DNA of 64,000 bases from Lachnospiraceae bacterium (GTDB taxonomy: Bacteria > Bacillota > Clostridia > Lachnospirales > Lachnospiraceae): the NCBI GenBank assembly GCA_014804445.1, contig JAAUZU010000016.1, forward strand, positions 4,178 to 68,177, written 5' to 3'. The notes beneath the pieces were generated by a model, which was not told the DNA's origin, did no database searches, and worked only from the letters and a program-made list of their open reading frames with translations. A program made the position numbers and the translations under genes. Shown here piece after piece: positions 16,823 to 27,375 of the stretch. How positions within the stretch are numbered: position 1 is the stretch's first letter; the number at the start of each line of letters is the position of its first letter.

Positions 16823-17479
16823 TTATTTTTCACCATTTTCCTTCTGCACCGTTTCATAGTTGTCCGTAAAACCACCCATAACCTCCTGCACCTCAAAGAT
16901 AAGTGCAGGATTGTCCGCCGGACTGAGCAGATAACAGCCCACTCTTTCCGCTTCCCCCGCTATCACAAACTTTTCCCCATATTTCATCTCCATTGTCAAG
17001 AGCACAATATCGGACATGGGCTCGTACTCCTTTTTTACAAAAATGCCTTTATCCTCATAGTATGTAGTGTAAGAAGCAATAGAATCCAAATTTTCTGTCT
17101 GTGTCTTTATAATCCCCGGGGCAAATTCCGTCTCATGCCCAAGCGCCAGCCCCAATACCCATGTATACACACTGGCAAACATAAAGTACAGCATAAAGCC
17201 AAACAAGATAACCACCGTCACCACCATGTAAGCAGCAGCCCTGCGCGTCTTTGCTGCGTTCTTCCAAAGCCGGCACAGCAGAAAAACCACCAGCGTAAGC
17301 GGCAGCACAAACAGCGCCCATACCGTTCCCGCGCGCTCCAGCCACACCCTGTACACCACACCTGTCGGCAGCATCGCCTTTACAAAATAAAAAATCGCTG
17401 TCACAAGCAGCGTTACTCCCCACACAATTCCAGCTATTTTTACCGCTCTGCCCGACTGCTTTTCCTTTGCCATATGCAT
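16823..17479 (-). CDS. Hypothetical membrane protein
   Basis: The protein has 218 residues and three hydrophobic segments in its first half (around residues 15-35, 50-68 and 84-110). A soluble C-terminal domain rich in acidic residues follows. I do not recognise the family. The start has AAAGGA upstream and a second ATG two codons later is possible. It lies between gdhA and the ABC cassette in the same direction, with about 85 bp to the permease, so it might be the first gene of that unit. Confidence 0.7.
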   Translation of the reverse strand: MHMAKEKQSGRAVKIAGIVWGVTLLVTAIFYFVKAMLPTGVVYRVWLERAGTVWALFVLPLTLVVFLLCRLWKNAAKTRRAAAYMVVTVVILFGFMLYFMFASVYTWVLGLALGHETEFAPGIIKTQTENLDSIASYTTYYEDKGIFVKKEYEPMSDIVLLTMEMKYGEKFVIAGEAERVGCYLLSPADNPALIFEVQEVMGGFTDNYETVQKENGEK

Positions 17480-17501
17480 TCGTCCTTTCTTCAGCAGATA
17501 A

Positions 17502-17537
17502 AGAAAAGTCCTATAAACATTTCGCTTACAGGACTTC
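17502..17537 (-). terminator. Terminator of gdhA
   Basis: On the minus strand, arms AAGTCCTGTAAGC and GTTTATAGGACTT form a hairpin followed by TTCTTT, located just after the gdhA stop codon. Confidence 0.7.
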
Positions 17538-17563
17538 TCCCCTTATCTTTCTCTTAAAATCTA

Positions 17564-19033
<1,470 letters not shown>

Positions 19034-19465
19034 TCAGAGATATTTTTTCAGAATATTGATATTCTTCTCCTCAAAATCCATCAGTTCCTTCGCAAGCTCT
19101 GTTGACATAGTGTGCGCCTGCGGATTGTGGTTCAGTACCTTGCACATCTGTGTAATCCCTCGGTTACTGCCCTGTATCATCAATTCAGCCAGATGGCTTG
19201 TGCTGGTATTAAACAGCGTGTTCATGTGCACGGCGCCCTTTAGCATCATGTCGGAAAGGTGGTTCCCATGTACCGGCTCCGCCTTTGCCTCTAAAAGCTT
19301 ATTCATTGCCCTGTTGCGGATATCGGAATACTTGAGCGACTGGCGTGATATCTGTCTGGCAAACTCGTCCTCATAAACCTTATCGCTTAAGGTTTCTATC
19401 GCTTTCATTCCCATCTCCGCGTTTTTCTGTATCTCCCTGTATATATTGATTTCTTCCGGTTTCAT
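19034..19465 (-). CDS. Hypothetical helical protein, ferritin-like in appearance
   Basis: The gene encodes 143 residues from an ATG with AGGAGG upstream. The whole protein appears alpha-helical with methionine, histidine and glutamate residues spread along it (for example HMNTLFNTSTSHLAELMIQG). That suggests a four-helix bundle related to the DUF2383/ferritin-like group, but I cannot assign it firmly. It sits alone between gdhA and an oxidoreductase gene. Confidence 0.7.
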   Translation of the reverse strand: MKPEEINIYREIQKNAEMGMKAIETLSDKVYEDEFARQISRQSLKYSDIRNRAMNKLLEAKAEPVHGNHLSDMMLKGAVHMNTLFNTSTSHLAELMIQGSNRGITQMCKVLNHNPQAHTMSTELAKELMDFEEKNINILKKYL

Positions 19466-19517
19466 GGCGCCTCCTGTTTTGATTACTTTTTTTACAGTAT
19501 GACACCATTTTTGCTAT

Positions 19518-20504
19518 TTATTCTTCTTCAAAGGGATATTTCATTCCCCACTGTGCCCGCAAGGTATCCATCAGTTTCATAATCCGCAGCGTCTCCGCAT
19601 GAGGAAGCTGCGGACACTGCTTCCAGCCCTCCCTGATTGCTTTCACACATGCCGCCACTTCATACTCATAGCCGCTTATCTGCTTCGGTGCCTTATAAAA
19701 AGCAATCTTTTCATGCTTTTCATTGTATACGGTCATACTCTCAAAATTGTTGATGTTCTCAATAACGGCATAGCCCTTCGTCCCGTATATGCCGCCCATC
19801 CGGTCGCTAACAACGGACATGGAGGCTGTGAGCACTGCCATCGCGCCGTTTTTATAGTGCAGAGTTATGCTCTCCTGCCTGTCCACACCGGTGGAAAGCA
19901 TATCGCAGGAAGATTCCGTTTTTTCCACTTCCGCGCCCAGTATCATGGACGCAAAATGAATCGGATACACTCCCAAATCCAGCAGCGCGCCACCGGCAAG
20001 CGCCGGTTCAACCAGTCTTTTCTTACTTTCAATGAAATAGCACAAATTGGCGCTTACCATGCTGACATCCCCGATAACGCCGCTGTCCAGCACTTCACGG
20101 ATTGTCTTGTACATGGGCATATACCGAATCCACATCGCCTCCGTAACCAGAACTCCCTCTTCTTCCGCCAGTTTTAAAATCTCTTCTGTCTGTGCAGCGT
20201 TTGCCATAAACGCCTTTTCGCACAGCACCGGTTTTTTATGGCGTATACACAGCTTCACATTTTCATAATGCTCGGAATGAGGCGTTGCAACATAAACCAA
20301 ATCCACCTTTTTATCCGCAAGTAGCTCCTCGTAGGAGCCGTAGCATTTTTTGATGCCATGCGCTGCCCCGAAACTTTCTGCCTTTTCCGGCGAACGCGAT
20401 GCAATCGCATAGCATTTTACGCCCGGCATCTTGTTTACGGTTTCCGCCATAGTGCCCGCAATATTTCCTGCTCCCAATATCCCCATGTTGATTCTCTTAA
20501 GCAT
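19518..20504 (-). CDS. Gfo/Idh/MocA-family NAD(P)-dependent oxidoreductase
   Basis: The protein has 328 residues with an N-terminal Rossmann fold (GILGAGNIAGTMAE), the family EKP-like motif as CEKAFMANAAQTEEI and the C-terminal alpha/beta domain used for substrate binding and oligomerisation. Members oxidise or reduce sugar-type hydroxyl groups, including dihydrodiols; the substrate here cannot be told. It is followed by a strong hairpin and has its own ribosome site (GAGG). Confidence 0.9.
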   Translation of the reverse strand: MLKRINMGILGAGNIAGTMAETVNKMPGVKCYAIASRSPEKAESFGAAHGIKKCYGSYEELLADKKVDLVYVATPHSEHYENVKLCIRHKKPVLCEKAFMANAAQTEEILKLAEEEGVLVTEAMWIRYMPMYKTIREVLDSGVIGDVSMVSANLCYFIESKKRLVEPALAGGALLDLGVYPIHFASMILGAEVEKTESSCDMLSTGVDRQESITLHYKNGAMAVLTASMSVVSDRMGGIYGTKGYAVIENINNFESMTVYNEKHEKIAFYKAPKQISGYEYEVAACVKAIREGWKQCPQLPHAETLRIMKLMDTLRAQWGMKYPFEEE

Positions 20505-20558
20505 AAAACCCTCCTCTGTGAAATAGAAAATCCGCCCGCAGGCTTCTTGTTATGATAA

Positions 20559-20590
20559 ATGATAGCATGGGCTTTCACCCATGCTATCAT
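20559..20590. terminator. Hairpin after the SH3-domain gene
   Basis: Perfect 13-bp arms (ATGATAGCATGGG and its complement) enclose a 6-nt loop in the 124-bp gap between two minus-strand genes. The U-run is weak, so termination is likely but not certain. Confidence 0.6.
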
Positions 20591-20628
20591 ACCATTTCTG
20601 CTCTACATTTAGTTTATCACATTGATTG

Positions 20629-21873
20629 CTACTGTACATATTCGGACTTCACATAACCAATCTGTCCGTTGTAAATTACCTTGCTCCAATCACCTTCCGT
20701 GCCGACCAAATCCAATGTCTCACCGCCTGTAGCAATTCCAAGCTTTTCTGCCGTTTCATTTGGCGCCACACGCACATTGACATTGGCAGTGGTGGTCACT
20801 GTACCGATAGTCTCCACACCCGCTGCACTCTCGGCGACATTTAAGAACTCCGATTTGATATAGCCTTCTCCATTGCCATACACAATCCGGCTCCAGCCAT
20901 TTGCCTTCTGCTCTAAAACCTCTACCTTGGTTCCGCCGGAAACCTTGCCCAGCTTGTCGGCAGTCTCACTGTCAGAGCTTCTGACATTTACCGTCGTGGT
21001 AGCCGTTGCGTAAACCGGTCCGGTCTGTACAGGGGTAGGGGGCGTCTCCGGTTCACTGCCGCCATTCGCTCCTTCCGGATCGCTGACAACACTGCTGCCA
21101 TCTGCCGGCACTGCATCACCGCCGTTATTGTCTGTAATCTGGCTGGCCAGAATTCCGCCTGCCGCTATCCTGACCTCCTGCTCCACCTCTGACATATAGG
21201 TGAAAAGCTCCGGCTTATTCAGACAGATATCCTTGTATTCCACTTCAATCTTGTTACACAGCTCTACGACATCATCCTGCAGGATCACTTTCCTGATGTA
21301 CTCGGAAACTTCCTCAGGAACGCTTTCCTTGTTGATATACAGATTTCCTTCCTCATTGGTGCACACATAAAACGAAGTATAACCCGGAAGATAATCCTCC
21401 GGATAATAGGACATAACCACCTGCGTATAAGCAATTACAATGTAGGAATTTTCTTCCGGCCCGGGCTTGGAATATACCTCCACAGCCGGATATCCCTCAA
21501 TATATTTGCCCAGTTCTTCAATCCGGATCCGTTCCATATCATCAAGTCCGCTCTGTATTGCTGCAATGCTATCGGCATCTCCGGCCGCCATTGACTCAAA
21601 ATACGTCATAACCAGACTGTTTACCTCAGGATAAGCATTTAATTCCAAAGGTACATCCGGCACTGTAAGCTCAACCACTGCATTGCCATCAGACACCGAA
21701 GCTGTCTCCGGATCGGGAGCGCCCGTCGCACTGACTGTGCCCGAACCCGCCTTTAACGCGATCGTTACCGTAATGGCAACCGCAGCAATCAACAATATCG
21801 GAAATACCAGTTTACTTCGTGCCACTATAAAGTCGCGCACCTGTAAAGTTCTTTCTTTAATTGATACCTTCAC
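20629..21873 (-). CDS. Membrane-anchored protein with two bacterial SH3 domains
   Basis: The protein has 414 residues. A basic cytoplasmic stretch is followed by one membrane helix (about 19-41), an extracellular region of about 200 residues without recognised domain, a Pro/Gly/Asp-rich linker, and two SH3b repeats (about 287-345 and 355-413). Each repeat carries VNVR and a GYIKSE/GYVKSE ending. SH3b domains usually bind peptidoglycan, so a cell-wall-associated role is likely. The middle part resembles uncharacterised lachnospiral proteins of the same layout. There is no signal-peptidase site evident. Confidence 0.82.
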   Translation of the reverse strand: MKVSIKERTLQVRDFIVARSKLVFPILLIAAVAITVTIALKAGSGTVSATGAPDPETASVSDGNAVVELTVPDVPLELNAYPEVNSLVMTYFESMAAGDADSIAAIQSGLDDMERIRIEELGKYIEGYPAVEVYSKPGPEENSYIVIAYTQVVMSYYPEDYLPGYTSFYVCTNEEGNLYINKESVPEEVSEYIRKVILQDDVVELCNKIEVEYKDICLNKPELFTYMSEVEQEVRIAAGGILASQITDNNGGDAVPADGSSVVSDPEGANGGSEPETPPTPVQTGPVYATATTTVNVRSSDSETADKLGKVSGGTKVEVLEQKANGWSRIVYGNGEGYIKSEFLNVAESAAGVETIGTVTTTANVNVRVAPNETAEKLGIATGGETLDLVGTEGDWSKVIYNGQIGYVKSEYVQ

Positions 21874-21953
21874 ACTGTCACCTTTCCTTTAATAAACAAG
21901 GTCTGTGGTTGTTTGGTTCTACAGCCTCAGACCAGTTGTCAGAGTGATGTAAA

Positions 21954-22025
21954 TGCAGCCGACAGGAATCGAACCTGCATTAAAGGCGTCGGAGGCCTTC
22001 GTTCTATCCGTTAGACTACGGCTGC
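21954..22025 (-). tRNA. tRNA-Arg (anticodon CCG)
   Basis: The minus strand folds as a tRNA: acceptor stem GCAGCCG/CGGCTGC, anticodon stem AAGGC/GCCTT with a seven-base loop CTCCGAC placing CCG at positions 34-36, and a T-arm with the TTCGATT loop. The discriminator is A and CCA is not encoded. It reads CGG arginine codons. Confidence 0.95.
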
Positions 22026-22126
22026 AAATATTACAAATTTGTTACATCACTCTGACTATAATATCACAAAAGGTTATATCTGTCTAGTCATCTTTACTGT
22101 ATTTTTTGTTAAATTTCTTAAAATTT

Positions 22127-23044
22127 TCAGATTAACGACACTTCGTTGTCGAATCTGTTAAAATAATACACGTTATCTGAGAGCTGTTCCTCCGGCGCAA
22201 CATGGCCGGCATTGACCTCTTCCACCATGCTTTTCAGCGCCTGCGCCTCTTCTCTTCCACTGTCCGGCAGCAAAATCAACTCGTGGATAGAGCTTGGCAG
22301 AATATAGAAATTGGTTTGATGCGTTGCGGCAAAATTCTGCAGCAGTTCCCTGTCGCATATGCAGGCTGCGCCAAAATATCTTCCCTTTAATGTCATAATA
22401 TACATGGGGACTTCCTGCTTTGCCTGTTCTGCCATTTCTGCAAGCTGTTCTGCCTCTTCACCAAAACTTTCCCACAGCATCTCCCTTATGACCTCTCCCA
22501 TTTCTTTGATTTCCACTCCCACATGCATTGCCGTATTTCTTTCTGCATCCTGAAATAAAGTTTCCTCAGAAATCCCCCATTTATCCAGATGGTCAATTTC
22601 AATCTGTATGGAACCCTTCCCCAGGAAATCATTCATATAAGCATAATAACACACCACTGCCAAGTCAAGGAAACGCTTGTGCGGCAGCTCTTCCAGCGCC
22701 TTTTTGTTCTTTTCATAATTGATTACCTTAATAAATATGCGTCCTTTCACCGCATTATAATCTGTAAAGAAGTCCAGATTGATTTTTCCGGCAATCCGGT
22801 TGTCCTGATAAATATCCGCGATGGCGCAGACAATATCGCTGAACGGTCTGCCATCCTTTAAATCCTCGTAAAAGCCGTTCAGATAAATCGTAGGGGAAAG
22901 ACTTTCCTCTTTGCTGTTTATCACCAGCCCCTGCAAAATGACGCCGTTGTTCTTCGTCACTTCCTTGATTTCCACGCTGACGTCTTTTCCTAAATAATCA
23001 CTGACGCTCTTTTTTGTTTTTTCCATAAATTCTTTATACTGCAT
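22127..23044 (-). CDS. DUF5688-family protein
   Basis: The protein has about 305 residues from the ATG at 23044 (GGAG upstream). It has the pattern of DUF5688 proteins of clostridia: an N-terminal block (YKEFMEKTKKSV, then SPTIYLNGFYEDLKDGRPF), a central mixed alpha/beta domain and a C-terminal segment with PSSIHELILLPD. These proteins often occur in many paralogous copies and have no known function. No membrane segment or catalytic motif is apparent. Confidence 0.8.
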   Translation of the reverse strand: MQYKEFMEKTKKSVSDYLGKDVSVEIKEVTKNNGVILQGLVINSKEESLSPTIYLNGFYEDLKDGRPFSDIVCAIADIYQDNRIAGKINLDFFTDYNAVKGRIFIKVINYEKNKKALEELPHKRFLDLAVVCYYAYMNDFLGKGSIQIEIDHLDKWGISEETLFQDAERNTAMHVGVEIKEMGEVIREMLWESFGEEAEQLAEMAEQAKQEVPMYIMTLKGRYFGAACICDRELLQNFAATHQTNFYILPSSIHELILLPDSGREEAQALKSMVEEVNAGHVAPEEQLSDNVYYFNRFDNEVSLI

Positions 23045-23085
23045 ACTTTTCTCCATTCTGATTTTGTTTTTTATTTTTGGACACG

Positions 23086-23118
23086 AAAAAAAGACAATAG
23101 AAAAAATTCTATTGTCTT
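23086..23118 (-). terminator. Terminator of efp
   Basis: On the minus strand, arms AAGACAATAG and CTATTGTCTT enclose an 8-nt loop and are followed by a run of T residues, 32 bp after the efp stop. Confidence 0.9.
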
Positions 23119-23149
23119 GTCGGCTTATGTTTATTTAGGAAAAGAACGC

Positions 23150-23707
23150 TTATGCTCTGGACAGATACTCGCCTGTTCTGGTATCGATCTTAATCTTGTC
23201 CCCCTGATTGACAAAGAGCGGCACATACACTGTCGCACCCGTCTCAACTGTCGCCGGCTTGGTAGCGCCCGTAGCCGTATCACCCTTGAAACCGGGCTCC
23301 GTCTCCGTAATCTCCAGTTCAACGAACAGAGGAGGCTCTACTGCAAATACATTGCCATTGTGGGAACAGATTTTGCACATCTCGTTTTCCTTGACAAACT
23401 TGAGTGCATCACCAATCGTCTCGCTGTTTAAAGCAATCTGCTCGTAATTTTCAACATCCATGAAATTGAACAAATCACCGTCAGAGTATAAATACTGCAT
23501 ATCTTTTCTGTCAATACGTGCCTGAGGGCATTTCTCGGTAGGTCTGAAGGTCTTCTCCACTACACCGCCGCTCTTAATATTTTTCAGCTTGGTCCTTACA
23601 AATGCAGCGCCTTTACCGGGCTTCACATGCTGGAACTCAATAATCTGGTAAATATTATTATCTAATTCAATCGTAATACCATTTCTGAAATCACCTGCAG
23701 AAATCAT
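23150..23707 (-). CDS. efp: Elongation factor P
   Basis: The protein has 185 residues from the ATG at 23707 (AGGAGG upstream): [10 protein letters not shown], the KOW-like N-terminal domain with the tip loop PGKGAAFVR, then two OB-fold domains ending [13 protein letters not shown] relieves ribosome stalling at consecutive prolines. The tip residue is lysine, as in many Firmicutes. It stands alone with its own terminator. Confidence 0.97.
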   Translation of the reverse strand: MISAGDFRNGITIELDNNIYQIIEFQHVKPGKGAAFVRTKLKNIKSGGVVEKTFRPTEKCPQARIDRKDMQYLYSDGDLFNFMDVENYEQIALNSETIGDALKFVKENEMCKICSHNGNVFAVEPPLFVELEITETEPGFKGDTATGATKPATVETGATVYVPLFVNQGDKIKIDTRTGEYLSRA

Positions 23708-23829
23708 AAAAAACATTCCTCCTAAAATTGTCACGTTTTAATTCTTTTATAGTGTATACTAAGATATACTATTTTTCAACTGTTTTTTTCAATTCTTACG
23801 ATTTCTTCGTAAATTTTTCCGGCTTTGCC

Positions 23830-25920
23830 TCAATTCACATTGCTCTCGGGCGCGAATTTTTTCTTTAATTGGCGCAGATATCTTTCCTTATGCCCTGCCG
23901 CTGCCAGCATGGGCGCATAGGCATCCCTTCCGCTGATGCAAAACATATAAGGAACGCTTTTAAAATGGCTGCGGTATTCTTTGACAAAATCGAGGATGCC
24001 CCTCCTGATTTCTCTGATGCCCTCTTGATTTTTATCATATTTTCCAAACATCAGCGTAATATCCAGTTCTTTTATATACTCGCTTTCAAAGCAGTGCCCG
24101 TCTCTGTCACGCTTTTCCCCTCCGCTGTTTCCTGGGCAGCCTTTGTAAAAACCTGTAAACTGCGGCGCAGGGGATGCTAAAAGCAGTTCCCAGAATATAT
24201 TGTAATCTTTATTCGGGTCATGTTTTTTCAGCAAATCCCTGTTGTGGCTCTGAGAATACAGATAGGACACCAGCTTTCCTTTCTGTAAAAAAGGCTCTGC
24301 CGCATCCGGCTCGCTGTTATGGATGGTATTGGTTCCCGCAATAATTCCCGTGATTTCGCAGGGCAGCTTCCATACACGCTCCGCCAAATAAGAAAGCGAC
24401 ATGGCGCCGCTGCCCGCCCATCCTATATCAACTGCCGCCGCACGATGGATTCCTCTCAATTCTCTTTCATAATATGCCTTTGCCGCCTCCTGCTGCTCTT
24501 GATATAAAGAACATACCGAGGCATAATGATCTCGGATAAAGCGTTCCAGTGCCTCCACATTCCGGTCTGTCAGTTCATCTTCGGGCCGTATCACCATCTG
24601 CTTCCCAGTTTCCCCACTTATCCGGTACGGCAGAAACTCCGACAGAAACGACAATTCCATTGCTTCCAAAATCCTGTGAACGGAAATCCCCTGATTGACC
24701 TTGTGATACAAATATCTGCGGAAATAATCGTAGCTGTCAAACGCCGCCATCAGCTTTGTCGCCGCCAGACGGGACCAATAGACATAAGCTGTGCGCTCCT
24801 CGGGATACATTTCGTCATAAACCTGTTTCAGAATATCCCCGTCACGCGACAAAAACAACAGCTTTTCCACCCCATGACCGGCACAGTATTCATGGATAAA
24901 CCGACAGTAGCCAAGTACAAAGAGACCGCCGTAAATAAAGCCATACTCATATTCCGGCGTGTAGCTCCTTCCACCCTGATAGAGATGATGATTGACAATG
25001 CCGCGGTAAGCGCCACCGACCATGGGCGATATATCGTAGGGTCTGTAAGACAATGCCATGCGGTTTACATTTGGATAAGGAAGACTCGCAAGGCCGCATT
25101 TCTTCGCCATCTTCACATCACTGTGCACATTGTCGCCGCAGTGAACCATCGTCTTAAGCGGAAATTCCTCCCGAACCAGCCTGTACAGCCCGCCGTCCGC
25201 CTTACTTTTTCCATATTCACAGGAAACATAAAGCTTATGTATGCCCGCATAGCCGTTCTTTTCTAAGAGCTTTTCCAAAAAAGCCCGCGGCAGGTACATG
25301 TCGGAAATGCAAATGATTTGCTTTCCCCTTTCCCGCAATTCTTCAAACACCTTTTGCATAAAAGGATTGGCATAGCAGAATTCTTCTTCCAATTCCTCTT
25401 CCAGCCTCATGCCCTGCGCTGCCGGTATCCCTGTCTTTCGCTCCATAACCGCCCATATCTCAGCAAATGCGACCTCATAATGACCTTGTTCTTTATCACA
25501 TTCCAGCCTTGTCCGCTGCTCCTGCTCCATGCGGATTCGCCTGATATCAGCCAGCCCCAGCCTTTCCCCCAAAAAATAAAACAAATCCGCCGACTCCGAA
25601 AAAGGACGGAACAAAAGCGTATCAAAAATATCAAAAGAAACCACATCATACTGTGATAACCTGTCCACATAGTCCCGGACCGCCAGCTTCTGCTGCTCTG
25701 ATTCCGGCAGAATGGGCAGCCTTTTTTCCTCGTAAGCCGCTACCGCTTCTTCCTTGTCCAAAAAACGGCAAAACAGAACATAGTAACCGAAGTTCAGACA
25801 AAGCAGATACAGATAGGACACTATTTTCCTGCCCCATCCGCCTCCGTCATGCACCCTATGATACCTGCTCCTGATTCCCGCATGGCGGTTTACCAGAAAA
25901 TTGTATATTCGCATTCTCAT
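23830..25920 (-). CDS. Large HAD-superfamily protein, probably of cell-surface polysaccharide metabolism
   Basis: The protein has about 696 residues; I use the ATG at 25920 with GAGGA upstream. It contains a complete HAD-type phosphatase core: motif I SFDIFDTLLFR, motif II CISDMYLP, a lysine in GKSKADGG and motif III HCGDNVHSDVKMA (all within about residues 90-310). The C-terminal 350 residues are of the type found with such HAD domains in capsule and teichoic-acid clusters, including FLSRDGDILKQVY and DIGWAGSGA, which may form a second active site. The substrate is unknown and no glycosyltransferase neighbours are present. Confidence 0.75.
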   Translation of the reverse strand: MRMRIYNFLVNRHAGIRSRYHRVHDGGGWGRKIVSYLYLLCLNFGYYVLFCRFLDKEEAVAAYEEKRLPILPESEQQKLAVRDYVDRLSQYDVVSFDIFDTLLFRPFSESADLFYFLGERLGLADIRRIRMEQEQRTRLECDKEQGHYEVAFAEIWAVMERKTGIPAAQGMRLEEELEEEFCYANPFMQKVFEELRERGKQIICISDMYLPRAFLEKLLEKNGYAGIHKLYVSCEYGKSKADGGLYRLVREEFPLKTMVHCGDNVHSDVKMAKKCGLASLPYPNVNRMALSYRPYDISPMVGGAYRGIVNHHLYQGGRSYTPEYEYGFIYGGLFVLGYCRFIHEYCAGHGVEKLLFLSRDGDILKQVYDEMYPEERTAYVYWSRLAATKLMAAFDSYDYFRRYLYHKVNQGISVHRILEAMELSFLSEFLPYRISGETGKQMVIRPEDELTDRNVEALERFIRDHYASVCSLYQEQQEAAKAYYERELRGIHRAAAVDIGWAGSGAMSLSYLAERVWKLPCEITGIIAGTNTIHNSEPDAAEPFLQKGKLVSYLYSQSHNRDLLKKHDPNKDYNIFWELLLASPAPQFTGFYKGCPGNSGGEKRDRDGHCFESEYIKELDITLMFGKYDKNQEGIREIRRGILDFVKEYRSHFKSVPYMFCISGRDAYAPMLAAAGHKERYLRQLKKKFAPESNVN

Positions 25921-26053
25921 TGGTTTTCCTCTTCTTTCTCTCTTTACAACCTGTCGCCTTTCTGTTATAGCCTTTTTATAACACATCAAACAGTTAGTTC
26001 CCTCATTTCACTCTATTACATTTCTTCTATTCCATTTCAAAGGAGGCACATCT

Positions 26054-27000
26054 ATGCAAAATTCTACACAAACACCTATCGTCGAGTCTGCTCAGACCAC
26101 TTACAACATTACAGGCAAAAACCTCTGGGACGAAATTCTGAAAGCTGTTTTCTTTACCAGGCCGCAGCAGCTCTTCCATCTTTTTAAAGAGGTCTACGGA
26201 AAAGAATATCCACCTTCCTTGATTCGCCAAATGCAAAAGACCCGTCCTCCCAGCTTATGGACTTCGCCGTACTGGTCGGCGGCACAGACTATTATCACAT
26301 CGAACGCCAGATGGAGAACGACAAAGATATGGTTATCCGCATGGTTGCTTACGACTTCCACTTTGCCATGCAGCATTGTACCTCCACAGAACCCGCCACA
26401 GGCGAAATTGTCATGCGTTTTCCGGATTCCGTCGTCATCTATCCCGAGAAAAATAAAGATCTTCCCGATACCTTGCGTTGCCGCATCATCCTCTCGGATA
26501 AGAGCGAACATATCTATCAGATTCCTACCGTGAAAATTCAGTCCTATTCTCTTGACGACATCCATCAGAAACACTTGAACTTCTTCCTCCCCTACACCCT
26601 CCTCCGCTTCCGCCCGCTTTTAAAATCCAAGAAACAAATTAACGAAAAAGAGTTGACAAGTTTTGTAGAGAAGATTATAGTGGACTTAGAGGAAGAAGTC
26701 CGCAACGGAATCCTCTCCCAGCGGGAATCAGAAGATTTAATACTGCTTCTTACCAAGGCTTCCGCACGTATTTTTGCAAAACATCCACATTGCCATGAGG
26801 AGGTGTTTCACTTGACTGAACCTTTAATCAAACTTCCCAGCGTTCGAATCAATGAGCTTGAACAGGAATCAAAACAAAAAGATGCCATAATCGCCCAAAA
26901 GGACAACGAACTCGCTCAAAAAGATAACGAGCTCACTCTAAAAGACCTTGAGATTAATCATTTGCAGAAGCTCTTAGCAAGCAACGGTATTCTTTGCTAA
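26054..27000 (+). pseudogene. Rpn/PD-(D/E)XK nuclease-transposase family gene, frameshifted
   Basis: The first 50 codons (frame starting 26054, behind AAAGGAGG) match the N-terminus of these proteins. Around 26200-26210, near GGAAAAGAATA, the homology moves to the -1 frame (ISTFLDSPNAKDPSSQLMDF), which stays open to 27000. The second part has the nuclease-like motif YYHIERQM (E-x-Q), a basic middle and a C-terminal coiled coil of repeated AQKDNEL units. A one-base indel in the A-run is the simplest explanation. Programmed slippage cannot be excluded. It is one of the few plus-strand genes and starts the accessory region. Confidence 0.8.
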
Positions 27001-27202
27001 TCATCCACATTACCATGAGGAGGTGTTTCACTTGACCGAACCTTTAATCAAACTTCCCAGCGTTCGAATCAGTGAACTTGAACAGGAATTAAAACAAAAG
27101 AATGCCATAATCGCCCAAAAGGACAATGAACTCGCTCTAAAGGATCTTGAATTTAACCGTTTACAAGAGCTCCTTTTGGTCAGCAACGGTATTACCATCT
27201 AA
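26782..27202 (+). repeat. Tandem duplication of the nuclease gene tail
   Basis: The 3' end of the nuclease gene is repeated with a period of 220 bp (26782-27001 and 27002-27202). The second copy has diverged by scattered substitutions and small deletions. It keeps an open frame from TTG at about 27033, behind AGGAGG, to the stop at 27202. A translated fragment of about 55 residues, mostly coiled coil, is therefore possible. Confidence 0.85.
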
Positions 27203-27375
27203 CCTTAATATCTATCCACCCTGTTCACATGACGTCTGCTAAACAATCGAACTTCATATAAACAGGGCTAAAAAAATCCTAATATAAAGCACTCATTTCA
27301 CCTTCCGGCTCAATCTCATACTTTATATCAGGATTTCATTTTCTGTTATTCGGCTACGGCAGCTTTCCCCTCTGT

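Noticed and set aside
26200..26210. Programmed -1 frameshift in the plus-strand nuclease gene
   Set aside because: The A AAA G sequence is a weak slippery site and no stimulatory structure is evident; a simple indel is more likely, though not proven.
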